A DNA stretch of 11,894 nt, taken from an uncultured Clostridia bacterium (lineage in GTDB: Bacteria > Bacillota > Clostridia > Christensenellales > UBA3700). This document shows, piece after piece, positions 1-6,703 of this stretch (positions are counted from its first letter, which is position 1; every line of letters starts with the position of its first letter). Position numbers and translations under genes: made by a program. The stretch is from the NCBI GenBank assembly GCA_947176115.1, contig CAMWPK010000026.1:1-11894 (forward strand), written 5' to 3'. Below the pieces are notes generated by a model. That model had not been told where the DNA came from and did no database searches. It saw only the letters and a program-made list of their open reading frames with translations.

Positions 1-540
1 GGTATGTCTTATACTTTCGCTAAGGCGCAAGGTAGCGAGGTCGGCACGTCTTTGGTAGACGACGAGAAGCTCGATTACTGTAAGCAAATGCTTGAGAAAG
101 CAAAGACGCTCGGCAAGAAGATTTTGTTGCCGGTAGACGCGGTAATCGCTAGTTCTTTCCCAAATCCTATCGACGCTCCTATTGAAGTAAGCGAGTGCGA
201 TATTCGCTCAATACCGGCAGATAAAATGGGCTTGGACATCGGTAGCAAGTCAAGAGAGTTGTTTGCCAATGAAGTTAAGAATGCTAAGACGGTAATTTGG
301 AACGGACCTATGGGCGTATTCGAGAATCCGACTTTGGCAAACGGAACGGTAGCCGTGGCTAAAGCAATGGCAGAGGCTAAGGGCGCGACTACTATCATCG
401 GCGGTGGCGACAGCGCGGCGGCAGTAGCTCAACTCGGCTTTGCAGACAAGATGTCGCATATCTCCACAGGTGGCGGAGCTTCTTTGGAACTCTTTGAGGG
501 CAAAGTTCTCCCGGGTATCGCTTGCTTGAACGAGAAATAA
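1..540 (+). CDS. pgk: Phosphoglycerate kinase, 3' part (partial at window edge)
   Basis: Phosphoglycerate kinase catalyses the first ATP-forming step of lower glycolysis, 1,3-bisphosphoglycerate + ADP to 3-phosphoglycerate + ATP, in the cytosol. The visible part is about 179 codons, the C-terminal nucleotide-binding half of an enzyme that is usually near 400 residues. Counting from the Met at base 4, it shows WNGPMGVFE (residues 99-107), the nucleotide-binding loop GGGDSAAAV (133-141) and HISTGGGASLE (152-162), all family signatures. The reading frame is open to base 1 and a Gly codon precedes that Met, which matches the internal GGMxYTF segment of the family. The Met at base 4 is therefore internal, not the start. 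It is followed after 131 bases by tpiA and belongs to the glycolytic cluster. No sign of damage in the visible part. Identification is very secure. Confidence 0.97.
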   Translation, partial: GMSYTFAKAQGSEVGTSLVDDEKLDYCKQMLEKAKTLGKKILLPVDAVIASSFPNPIDAPIEVSECDIRSIPADKMGLDIGSKSRELFANEVKNAKTVIWNGPMGVFENPTLANGTVAVAKAMAEAKGATTIIGGGDSAAAVAQLGFADKMSHISTGGGASLELFEGKVLPGIACLNEK

Positions 541-618
541 GACCTTGCTACGCTTAGAATACCGTAGATAATAGAAGTATGCTTTATCGCGTTATTCTGA
601 GCCAAGCGTAACTAAGTC
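541..618. repeat. Imperfect inverted repeat in the pgk-tpiA gap
   Basis: Starting on the base after the pgk stop codon, the left arm (541-563) contains CTACGCTTAGAATACC. Its reverse complement resembles the right arm (591-618), which contains GTTATTCTGAGCCAAGCGTA and ends in AAGTC. ATTCT, the AGCGTA core and a GTC end are shared, with small insertions. The design, TTCTGAGC-AAGCG on one side facing its complement on the other, resembles the better preserved elements at 2989-3115 and 9446-9517, so it may be a decayed member of the same family. Transcribed between pgk and tpiA it could fold into a hairpin. No T-run follows, so it is not a typical intrinsic terminator. The rest of the gap (619-660) is AT-rich and shows no clear promoter. 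Confidence 0.5.
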
Positions 619-671
619 AAAAAACTAAATTAAATAAAAATCAAATTGAATAATTTTTACGAGGTATATAT

Positions 672-1421
672 ATGAGACAACCTATAATTGCAGGAAACTG
701 GAAAATGAACAATACAATCGCGGGCACAAAGGCTCTTTTGACAGACCTTATTCCGCTCGTTGCAGACGCTAAGGCAGAAGTAGTGGTATGCGTACCTTAC
801 ACCAACATTGCTACGGCAGGCGAACTTATCAAAGGCACCAATATCAAACTTGGCGCAGAGAACGTACACTGGGCAGAGAAAGGCGCTTTCACCGGTGAAA
901 TCAGCGCAGATATGCTTGTAGAACTCGGCGTAGAATACGTAATCATCGGACACAGCGAGCGTAGACAGTACTTTGGCGAAACCGACCAAACCGTCAACGC
1001 AAGAGTTAAGACGGCTTTGGCAAAGGGCTTGAAGCCTATTATTTGCGTAGGCGAAACCTTGGAAGAGAGAGAAGGCGGACTTGTTGAGGAAGTTTTGGTA
1101 AGACAGACTACCGAGGCTTTCAAGGATATTGACAAGAAAGAACTTGAGAATATCGTCATTGCTTACGAGCCTGTATGGGCAATCGGCACAGGCAAGACGG
1201 CTACCGCTCAAGACGCCAACGACACTATAGCTATTATCCGCAATACCATGGCAAAACTTTACTGCGAGAAGTGCGCAGAAGAAAAGGTAAGAATACAATA
1301 CGGCGGAAGCATGAATCCGAAGAACGCAAGCGAACTTATGGCTATGCCACAAATCGACGGCGGTCTTATCGGCGGAGCTTCTTTGAAAGCCGTAGACTTC
1401 TCACAAGTAGTTAAGTACTAA
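672..1421 (+). CDS. tpiA: Triosephosphate isomerase
   Basis: Interconverts dihydroxyacetone phosphate and glyceraldehyde 3-phosphate in the cytosol; it is normally a homodimeric TIM barrel. The 249-residue length is typical. The substrate-binding and catalytic residues are in place: N9 and K11 in AGNWKMN (7-13), electrophile H94 in IIGHSERR (91-98), catalytic base E166 in AYEPVWAIGTGK (164-175), with the flexible loop 6 following it, the YGGS phosphate-binding loop (210-213) and GGLIGGASL (230-238). The ATG at 672 is supported by GAGG at 661-664 and by the N-terminal MRQPIIAGNWKMN, which is family-like directly from the start. It lies between pgk and gpmI with a gap of ten bases to the latter, so the two are surely co-transcribed. 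No odd features; very secure. Confidence 0.99.
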   Translation: MRQPIIAGNWKMNNTIAGTKALLTDLIPLVADAKAEVVVCVPYTNIATAGELIKGTNIKLGAENVHWAEKGAFTGEISADMLVELGVEYVIIGHSERRQYFGETDQTVNARVKTALAKGLKPIICVGETLEEREGGLVEEVLVRQTTEAFKDIDKKELENIVIAYEPVWAIGTGKTATAQDANDTIAIIRNTMAKLYCEKCAEEKVRIQYGGSMNPKNASELMAMPQIDGGLIGGASLKAVDFSQVVKY

Positions 1422-1431
1422 ACGGGGTAAT

Positions 1432-2970
1432 ATGAAATTTACTGGACTTATAATAATGGACGGTTACGGTATCAATGAGTTTGGCGAAAACAACGCCATA
1501 TCGCCCGTAACTTCTCCTGAAGTATTGAAAATAATAGAGCAAAATCCGTCCACTCAACTTTCAGCAAGCGGACTTGCAGTCGGACTTCCTGAAGGTCAGA
1601 TGGGCAACAGCGAAGTAGGTCACCTCAATATCGGCGCAGGCAGAGTTATTTTCCAAGACTTGCCAAAGATTAGCAAGGCTATTGACGATGGCGATTTCTT
1701 TACCAACTCAGCTTTGGTAGACGCTATGAACAACGCTAAGAAAGAGGGCAAGAGCCTTCACGTAATGGGACTTGTATCCGACGGCGGAGTTCACTCTCAC
1801 TTGGAGCATCTCTTTGCTACGATAAAGATGGCGAAAGAAATGGGCGTCAAGAATACCTATATTCACTGCTTTATGGACGGCAGAGACGTATCTCCAGTCA
1901 GCGGTAAAGGTTTTATTCAAGACCTATGCGGTTATCTTGCCAATATAGGTTACGGCAAGATTGCCACCATAAGCGGAAGATTTTACGCAATGGACAGAGA
2001 TAATATCTGGGACAGAGTTGCAAAGGCGTATTCCGCGCTCGTAGACGGCGAAGGCGTAATGGAGAGCAATCCTGTCGAGGCTATGCAGAATAGTTACGAC
2101 AAGGGCGTTACCGACGAATTTATGTTGCCTACCGTCATTACTGAGAATGGCAAGCCGACGGCTACCGTCAACAAGGGCGACAGCGTTATTTTCTTCAACT
2201 ACCGCCCCGATAGAGCTAGACAAATCACAAGGAGTTTTATCTTTGAGGACTTCAACGGCTTTGAGAGAGCAAAAGGCTTTTTAGCTCCCAAATTCGTATC
2301 TTTCACGACGTATGACGCGACCTTTGAGGGAAAACTCGAAGTTGCTTTCAAGAAAGAGCGTTACGCAAATACTCTCGGCGAGTATCTCTCCAAAAAGGGT
2401 ATTAAACAATTTAGAATTGCCGAAACGCAAAAGTACGCTCACGTTACTTTCTTCTTCAACGGCGGTGTGGAAGCTCCCAATCCTAACGAGGACAGAATAC
2501 TCATAGACTCTCCAAAGATTGCCACCTTTGACATGAAGCCGGAAATGAGCGCATACGAAGTTTGCGACAAGGCTTGCGAGGTTATCAAGAGCGGTAAGTA
2601 CGACGTAATGATTCTCAATTTTGCCAACTGCGATATGGTTGGACATACCGGCGTAATGGAAGCGGCAAAGAAAGCAGTCAAAGTCACTGACGAATGCGTC
2701 AAAAAGGTGCTTGACGCTATCAAAGAAGTCGGCGGTCAAGCGTTGCTTACGGCAGACCATGGAAATTGCGACTATATGTTCGATTTGGATACTAAGGCGC
2801 CGTTTACGGCGCACACCACCAATCCCGTACCTTTTGTAGTTATCGGCGCCGACGGCGTAAAAGCCCTCAAGGACGGCGGTAAACTCTGCGATATCGCGCC
2901 AACCATGCTTGATATTATGGGTATAGAGCAACCTAAAGAAATGACGGGTAAAAGTCTTATTGTTCGTTAG
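1432..2970 (+). CDS. gpmI: 2,3-bisphosphoglycerate-independent phosphoglycerate mutase
   Basis: Converts 3-phosphoglycerate to 2-phosphoglycerate through a phosphoserine intermediate and needs two Mn(II) ions. It belongs to the alkaline phosphatase superfamily. The 512 residues are the normal length. Visible are D10 (MDGYG, metal), catalytic S60 in GNSEVGHLNIGAGR (58-71), DGGVHSH (117-123), GRD (150-152), the substrate arginines in NYRPDRAR (256-263), the hinge ETQKYAHVTFFFNGG (331-345), metal ligands D401 and H405 in NCDMVGHTG (399-407), D442 and H443 in ADHGNCD (441-447), and H461. The start codon is ten bases after the tpiA stop; only a weak purine stretch, GGGG at 1424-1427, serves as ribosome binding site, so coupling to tpiA is likely. 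No enolase gene follows: a terminator closes the operon here. Very secure. Confidence 0.99.
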   Translation: MKFTGLIIMDGYGINEFGENNAISPVTSPEVLKIIEQNPSTQLSASGLAVGLPEGQMGNSEVGHLNIGAGRVIFQDLPKISKAIDDGDFFTNSALVDAMNNAKKEGKSLHVMGLVSDGGVHSHLEHLFATIKMAKEMGVKNTYIHCFMDGRDVSPVSGKGFIQDLCGYLANIGYGKIATISGRFYAMDRDNIWDRVAKAYSALVDGEGVMESNPVEAMQNSYDKGVTDEFMLPTVITENGKPTATVNKGDSVIFFNYRPDRARQITRSFIFEDFNGFERAKGFLAPKFVSFTTYDATFEGKLEVAFKKERYANTLGEYLSKKGIKQFRIAETQKYAHVTFFFNGGVEAPNPNEDRILIDSPKIATFDMKPEMSAYEVCDKACEVIKSGKYDVMILNFANCDMVGHTGVMEAAKKAVKVTDECVKKVLDAIKEVGGQALLTADHGNCDYMFDLDTKAPFTAHTTNPVPFVVIGADGVKALKDGGKLCDIAPTMLDIMGIEQPKEMTGKSLIVR

Positions 2971-3032
2971 TGGACAGTTATATTAAAATGTCATTTCGAG
3001 CGAAGTCGAGAAATCTCAACTGTTAAATTATT

Positions 3033-3067
3033 CACCTCACGCCCATTGGGTGTGAGGTGTTTTTTTT
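3033..3067 (+). terminator. Intrinsic terminator of the pgk-tpiA-gpmI operon
   Basis: CACCTCACGCCC (3033-3044) pairs with GGGTGTGAGGTG (3048-3059) across the three-base loop ATT, with one G-T wobble, followed by eight T (3060-3067). This is a textbook rho-independent terminator about 60 bases past the gpmI stop. It lies inside the inverted-repeat element. Confidence 0.9.
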
Positions 3068-3077
3068 GGGGGGGGGG
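3068..3077. repeat. Ten-G homopolymer
   Basis: Ten consecutive G follow the T run of the terminator directly. No reading frame crosses it. Such tracts are prone to slippage in replication and to sequencing error, so the exact length should be treated as uncertain. Confidence 0.8.
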
Positions 3078-3201
3078 AGATTTCTCCATTCCGCTACGCT
3101 TCAGTCGAAATGACATGTAAAATTCGCTATTTTATTTTCTGTCTATCTCCCTTTTTGCCGAACTGTTCTTCAGTGAAATTAAGTTTAATAAATCAATAAC
3201 T

Positions 3202-3236
3202 AAAAAGCGAAGATACAATAAATATCTTCGCTTTTT
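3202..3236 (-). terminator. Bidirectional terminator between convergent operons
   Basis: A perfect 14-bp stem, AAAAAGCGAAGATA (3202-3215) with TATCTTCGCTTTTT (3223-3236), and a seven-base loop. The sequence ends in five T when read on either strand. It lies 25 bases past the stop of the minus-strand helicase-loader gene, for which it is the only terminator; it can also stop read-through from gpmI. The stretch between it and the repeat element (3116-3201) shows nothing recognisable. Confidence 0.88.
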
Positions 3237-3260
3237 ATATAACTTTCACTTGCTCTGTCT

Positions 3261-4193
3261 TTATTTTCTCAAATTCTCTCCCGTGATATATCCTACGCTT
3301 AAGGAGTATTTTTTGTCTGTGAGTTTGGACAAGAACGCTTCGCCGTAGCGACTTATTAAAGCGCCTGCGCCGAGCTGGGTGCATATAAAGGTCTTTTTAT
3401 TGTTTGCCATGCGTTTGTCGAGAGTGGAGAATAGATATTCCAGTGTGACGTTTTTATAGATAGGCTCTTCGCCGAAGTTGTCGATTATCAGCATTTCGCA
3501 CTCGCTTATATAGTCGGCTTTTTTTGCTAAAGCCGTTTGCTTATGAGTATGCTTGTCAAGAAAGATATTGACGAATTCAAACGCCGATAGGTAGAACACG
3601 CTTACGCCCAATTCAAGCAATGCGTTTGCCGTCGCCAAAGCAAGGCAGGTTTTACCCACTCCGCTTGCGCCAGATAGCATGAAATTGTTCCACTTGCACC
3701 CCTCGAAATCTTGGCAAACTTTGCTTTGCATAATAGAGTAAAGTTTGCTCATACCTTTGGCTTGCGGTATTTCCATACTTGACAACGTATTATCGTTGAA
3801 GCTAAACTTCGGCAGAGCGGTGAGCGACGAATTTCCTTTTATCAATTCCAAATACTCGCGATTTAGACATTCGCACGGCTTGCCGTCTATATATCCCGCA
3901 TCTTTGCAATGCGGACACAGATATGGGGGAGTAAAACGCAGATTATTTTGCGTTGCGTACTCCTTGATTGCATCGTTTATACTATCAAGCGAGTTTTGTA
4001 AATCTGCCGTATCCAGCCCCTTTGATTTTGTCTTGACTATATTTAGTTCAATTTGTTTTTTAGTTTTTAGCAACTCCTCGAATTTTGGGTGCAAAGCAAG
4101 TAAAGCCTTGTTTTCTCTTTGAGCAATATCTTTTGCCAAGGCTTTTTTCGACGCGTAAATGCTTTGTAGTTGTTGATTAAAATAATTTATCAT
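3261..4193 (-). CDS. DnaI/DnaC-like replicative helicase loader ATPase
   Basis: A 310-residue AAA+ protein of the DnaC/DnaI family, which in Bacillota loads the ring helicase DnaC (DnaB in E. coli) onto DNA at origins and restart sites. The N-terminal 85 residues are charged and helical, as expected for the helicase-binding part. A four-cysteine cluster follows (C93, C96, C107, C109; CPHC then CEC), like the zinc site in the N-terminal domain of DnaI. The ATPase domain has Walker A GASGVGKT (175-182) and Walker B MLIIDN (234-239). Asn sits where the family usually has Asp or Glu after the Walker B Asp, and the region expected to carry the arginine finger reads EAFLSKLTD (285-293), with Lys instead of Arg. 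The ATG is only two bases after the upstream stop and has no clear ribosome binding site, so translation is probably coupled. The pairing with a DnaB/DnaD-like gene supports the role. Confidence 0.88.
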   Translation of the reverse strand: MINYFNQQLQSIYASKKALAKDIAQRENKALLALHPKFEELLKTKKQIELNIVKTKSKGLDTADLQNSLDSINDAIKEYATQNNLRFTPPYLCPHCKDAGYIDGKPCECLNREYLELIKGNSSLTALPKFSFNDNTLSSMEIPQAKGMSKLYSIMQSKVCQDFEGCKWNNFMLSGASGVGKTCLALATANALLELGVSVFYLSAFEFVNIFLDKHTHKQTALAKKADYISECEMLIIDNFGEEPIYKNVTLEYLFSTLDKRMANNKKTFICTQLGAGALISRYGEAFLSKLTDKKYSLSVGYITGENLRK

Positions 4194-4195
4194 AC

Positions 4196-5611
4196 TTATT
4201 CTATATCGTTGAGGTCGTCGAGTGAGTAGAAGAATTCCGATAGTTGTTCTTTGCTATACGTTGGCGCAGGTTGAGCGGTATTAGTAGTGGAATTATATGC
4301 GCAATGCTTAGCCTCGTCGATAGTGTATATATTGGAGTTTTTCCACTTTGCTAGCAAGTTGTTGAGCGCAAAGAGTTGTTTGCCTTGGCATACGCTTGCG
4401 CCGTATTCTATCATGGTATCGTCAAAATTCCATTGCTCGCTCCAGACTTTGTACATATCTCTGTCGTTGTTATTGACGTTGCGGGAGAAGCCGGTTAGTT
4501 CGATAATCTTCTTGATTTGCATATCGCGTTGCATCATGCTTGCCAAATGCTCGTTGATAGCGTCTACGCTTACGCAACCTTGACTGTAGAACTTGGCTAT
4601 ACACTTATTCATACCCTCTAAGGAGCGTATGGATTTGTTGAAGCAGTATTCGGCTACGAGCAAAATTGCGTTTTTGTCAAAGCCTTTTTGCAACCAGCCT
4701 GAGATATATTTTTCTACGATATACTCAACGTTTTCATAGTATACGCCAAGAGTTTTGTTGACGTCGTAGGCGAGTTGGTAAGTCGCTTGCTTATTAGCAA
4801 GGTAGGTTTCCATTTCTTTTGCGCTCATTGCGTTGTTGCGATAAAATTCATCAAGTACGTTGTTGAGTTTGGCAAAACCGCCCTTGTTCTTGAGAGATTT
4901 TGCCGCAAAAAGTATTGCGTCAAGCCCAAAACCCCAACTTCCAGTCCACTTAAGGTAGGCGTTTTTGTCCTCAATATCTATTTCCGATTTTTTGCCTACC
5001 GCTTTGCATATCATTCTCAAGGCTTCGCTTGAGAGTTCTAGACGTTTGATTTTTTCGTCTACGTCGGCAAGAGTACGCGCGCCTTCGTTAAGCCAGTCGC
5101 GCGCTACGGCTATTATGTAATTTGCTTTTATTTTTTCGCCCTTGAGATTTACGCAATACCTTGCAATCGTGATGAGCACTTCGGGTTTGATTTTTGTTTC
5201 TTCGATAAAATCGTAATACACGGTATATTGATTGATATTCGTAAATGCGATAGAGGGGAATAGCGCTTCAAGTTGGGCATTGAAATCGGCGTATTTCTCC
5301 TTTTTGTAATGCTTAGCAAAGGTGGAGCGGATATTCTTGTACGTTACCGCAAAGGGCGAGTAACCAGTTATATTTACAAGACCTATGTCGGCAAGTTCGC
5401 CGAATACGCTCTCTACTTCTTCTTGCGTCATTGACAGCGCGTCGCAAATAAAGGAGATGTCATTTTCTTGCGGTTGGGAACACAAAGTCAAACCCAAAAG
5501 ATAGATCTTGAGCTGTTTTTCGCTACATTCGGGAAGATAGTTGACGACAAAGCTCTTGTCAAGAAGTATCACTCCCGTTTCGTTGTCCTTTGACATTGTG
5601 CAAAAATTCAT
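4196..5611 (-). CDS. DnaB/DnaD-type replication initiation protein with tandem C-terminal repeats
   Basis: A 471-residue protein of the Bacillota DnaB/DnaD family, which binds DNA and hands the helicase and its loader to the origin or to stalled forks. Residues about 17-95 look like the N-terminal winged-helix domain (LLDKSFVVNYLPECSEKQLKIYL, in two pieces here: LLDKSFVVNYLPECS, EKQLKIYL). Four related helical units of DnaD C-terminal (DDBH2) type follow, at about 128-190, 198-272, 285-358 and 366-440. Each has an aromatic/Trp-centred helix (W173, W222, W306, W390/W394), then an A-x-x-x helix and a final L-x-x-x-L helix. Bacillus DnaB is of similar length with fewer such units. The tail (441-471) is Ser/Thr/Pro-rich then acidic. 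AAGGAG (read on the minus strand, 5622-5617) lies five to six bases before the ATG and fixes the start; a later Met at residue 6 is less well placed. It forms an operon with the downstream loader gene, two bases apart. Confidence 0.85.
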   Translation of the reverse strand: MNFCTMSKDNETGVILLDKSFVVNYLPECSEKQLKIYLLGLTLCSQPQENDISFICDALSMTQEEVESVFGELADIGLVNITGYSPFAVTYKNIRSTFAKHYKKEKYADFNAQLEALFPSIAFTNINQYTVYYDFIEETKIKPEVLITIARYCVNLKGEKIKANYIIAVARDWLNEGARTLADVDEKIKRLELSSEALRMICKAVGKKSEIDIEDKNAYLKWTGSWGFGLDAILFAAKSLKNKGGFAKLNNVLDEFYRNNAMSAKEMETYLANKQATYQLAYDVNKTLGVYYENVEYIVEKYISGWLQKGFDKNAILLVAEYCFNKSIRSLEGMNKCIAKFYSQGCVSVDAINEHLASMMQRDMQIKKIIELTGFSRNVNNNDRDMYKVWSEQWNFDDTMIEYGASVCQGKQLFALNNLLAKWKNSNIYTIDEAKHCAYNSTTNTAQPAPTYSKEQLSEFFYSLDDLNDIE

Positions 5612-5642
5612 ATTATCTCCTTGAAATGTGATTTTGAGTATG

Positions 5643-5670
5643 TTAGAATATAATTAAATCATAATATAAT
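5643..5670 (+). promoter_or_regulatory. Possible promoter of the ABC exporter operon
   Basis: A perfect TATAAT (5665-5670) has TTAGAA, four of six matches to the -35 consensus, 16 bases upstream (5643-5648). It would give a leader of about 100 bases. The whole divergent region 5623-5731 is AT-rich, so chance matches are likely; a minus-strand promoter for the replication operon must lie here too but cannot be fixed with confidence. Confidence 0.3.
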
Positions 5671-5731
5671 ATATCATACCTATAAAAAAATAAAAAGACA
5701 ATTTGCTCTCAAATTTTCAAAACACAAAATA

Positions 5732-5767
5732 TTGTGGGGGCAAAGTTTGCCGACACAAGTCGGAGGG
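5732..5767 (+). promoter_or_regulatory. Two competing leader hairpins before the ABC ATPase start
   Basis: Hairpin 1: TTGTG (5732-5736) pairs with CACAA (5754-5758), and inside it GGCA (5739-5742) pairs with TGCC (5748-5751), separated by a two-by-two internal loop. Hairpin 2: CCGAC (5750-5754) pairs with GTCGG (5759-5763) across the tetraloop ACAA. They share bases 5750-5758, so they cannot form together. Hairpin 2 covers the first two G of the ribosome binding site GGAGGG (5762-5767). The pairing is seen directly; a regulatory role is inference. Confidence 0.4.
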
Positions 5768-5776
5768 AAGGATAAA

Positions 5777-6703
5777 ATGAGATTGATAGAAATCAATGAC
5801 GTATCAAAGACTTACAAGCCAAAAGGTCGAAAAAAAGGTTTGCCAATCACGGCGGTTTCGCATGCGACTTTAGACGTCGAAGAGGGCGAGATACTTGGTC
5901 TTTTGGGTTCCAACGGAGCGGGCAAGACTACGCTTATCAAACTTATGCTTGGGCTCGTCACTCCCGACAGCGGAAGCATTACCATAGGCGGTTTTGACGT
6001 GATAGCATCAAGAGAAAAAGCTCTTGCTCAAGTGGGAGCTATTGTCGAAGCGCCTACGCTCTTCAACGATTTTTCGGGTATGGACAATCTCAGGTACTAC
6101 TCAAGATTACAAGGAGCAAATTTGAGCGAAGAGAGATTGAAATCTATCGTTTCGCTCGTGGGATTGGAGGAAAGAATAAACGACAAATTCAAGACCTACT
6201 CTTTGGGAATGCGTCAAAGACTTGGCATTGCGCAGGCAATTATGCACTCGCCAAAGTTATTGCTTCTTGACGAACCTACCAATGGACTTGATCCCGACGG
6301 TATCGCTCAAATGCGCGATTTGTTCCTCAATCTAAAAAAGCAAATGGGTACTACTATAATAATTTCTTCGCATATACTTGGCGAAATGCAACAGACTTGC
6401 GATAGAGTTGCTTTTATGGCAAACGGCGAGATAAAGGCTGTCAAGAGTATGGAAGAAGTAAATTACGGCGTAGATTCTATGCGTAAGTTCGCAATTGAGT
6501 GTAGCGATTTGCAAAAGGCAAGCGAGTTAATCAGCGAGCAAGGATTGCAGACGAGCTTGCAAAACAACGCTATAGTAGTGATAGTCAACCAAGCGCAAGT
6601 GGGAGAACTTGTCAAGACTTTGGTACAGAACGATATTGTGGTATACACCGTCAATAAGCTCAAGCGCAGTTTGGAAGACTTGTACAAGGAGGTATCTAAA
6701 TAA
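5777..6703 (+). CDS. ABC-2 exporter ATP-binding subunit (BcrA/NatA type)
   Basis: The cytosolic ATPase that powers the membrane partner encoded next. In 308 residues it has Walker A GSNGAGKT (44-51), a Q-loop region IVEAPTLF (89-96) with Glu in place of the usual Gln, as is common in bacitracin-exporter-like (BcrA) ATPases, a signature motif in variant form SLGMRQR (142-148), Walker B LLLLDEP (161-167), D-loop GLDPDG (170-175) and H-loop H199. Residues from about 230 form the C-terminal extension usual in this subfamily. The frame is open upstream to a TTG at 5732, but the ATG at 5777 is preferred: GGAGGG lies nine bases before it and the family-like MRLIEINDVSKTYK begins there. It overlaps the permease gene by one base (TAATG). 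Cargo is unknown; relatives export peptide antibiotics, lipids or sodium. No two-component regulator is adjacent. Confidence 0.95.
   Translation: MRLIEINDVSKTYKPKGRKKGLPITAVSHATLDVEEGEILGLLGSNGAGKTTLIKLMLGLVTPDSGSITIGGFDVIASREKALAQVGAIVEAPTLFNDFSGMDNLRYYSRLQGANLSEERLKSIVSLVGLEERINDKFKTYSLGMRQRLGIAQAIMHSPKLLLLDEPTNGLDPDGIAQMRDLFLNLKKQMGTTIIISSHILGEMQQTCDRVAFMANGEIKAVKSMEEVNYGVDSMRKFAIECSDLQKASELISEQGLQTSLQNNAIVVIVNQAQVGELVKTLVQNDIVVYTVNKLKRSLEDLYKEVSK

Larger units (their letters stand above)
2989..3115. repeat. Dispersed inverted-repeat element with nested terminator
   Basis: A 127-bp intergenic element with matching ends. The left end starts TGTCATTTCGA (2989-2999) and its arm closes with GAGAAATCTC (3008-3017). 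The right half carries the complements GAGATTTCTC (3077-3086) and TCGAAATGACA (3105-3115). The right arm has about ten extra bases in the middle (TCCGCTACG, 3090-3098) that the left arm lacks. The same words, TGTCATTTCGA, CGTAGCGGA and GAGAAATC, recur at 9489-9515, so this is a dispersed family, not a chance hairpin. There is no coding capacity. The interior (3018-3076) holds the gpmI terminator and a G run. It resembles a miniature inverted-repeat or REP-like element; what mobilises it cannot be seen here. Confidence 0.75.

Noticed and set aside
657..1352. Long minus-strand open frame (231 codons) opposite tpiA
   Set aside because: It lies entirely against a full-length, motif-complete tpiA, shows no recognisable domain, and is Cys/Tyr/Ser-rich as antisense frames usually are. 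No ribosome binding site or promoter of its own.
2281..2931. Minus-strand open frame (216 codons) opposite gpmI
   Set aside because: Antisense shadow of the metal-binding part of gpmI; no domain and biased composition. The real gene explains the absence of stops.
5732..5776. N-terminal extension of the ABC ATPase from a TTG start
   Set aside because: The extension is not family-like, its start lies inside a hairpin without a ribosome binding site, and the ATG at 5777 has GGAGGG at good distance.
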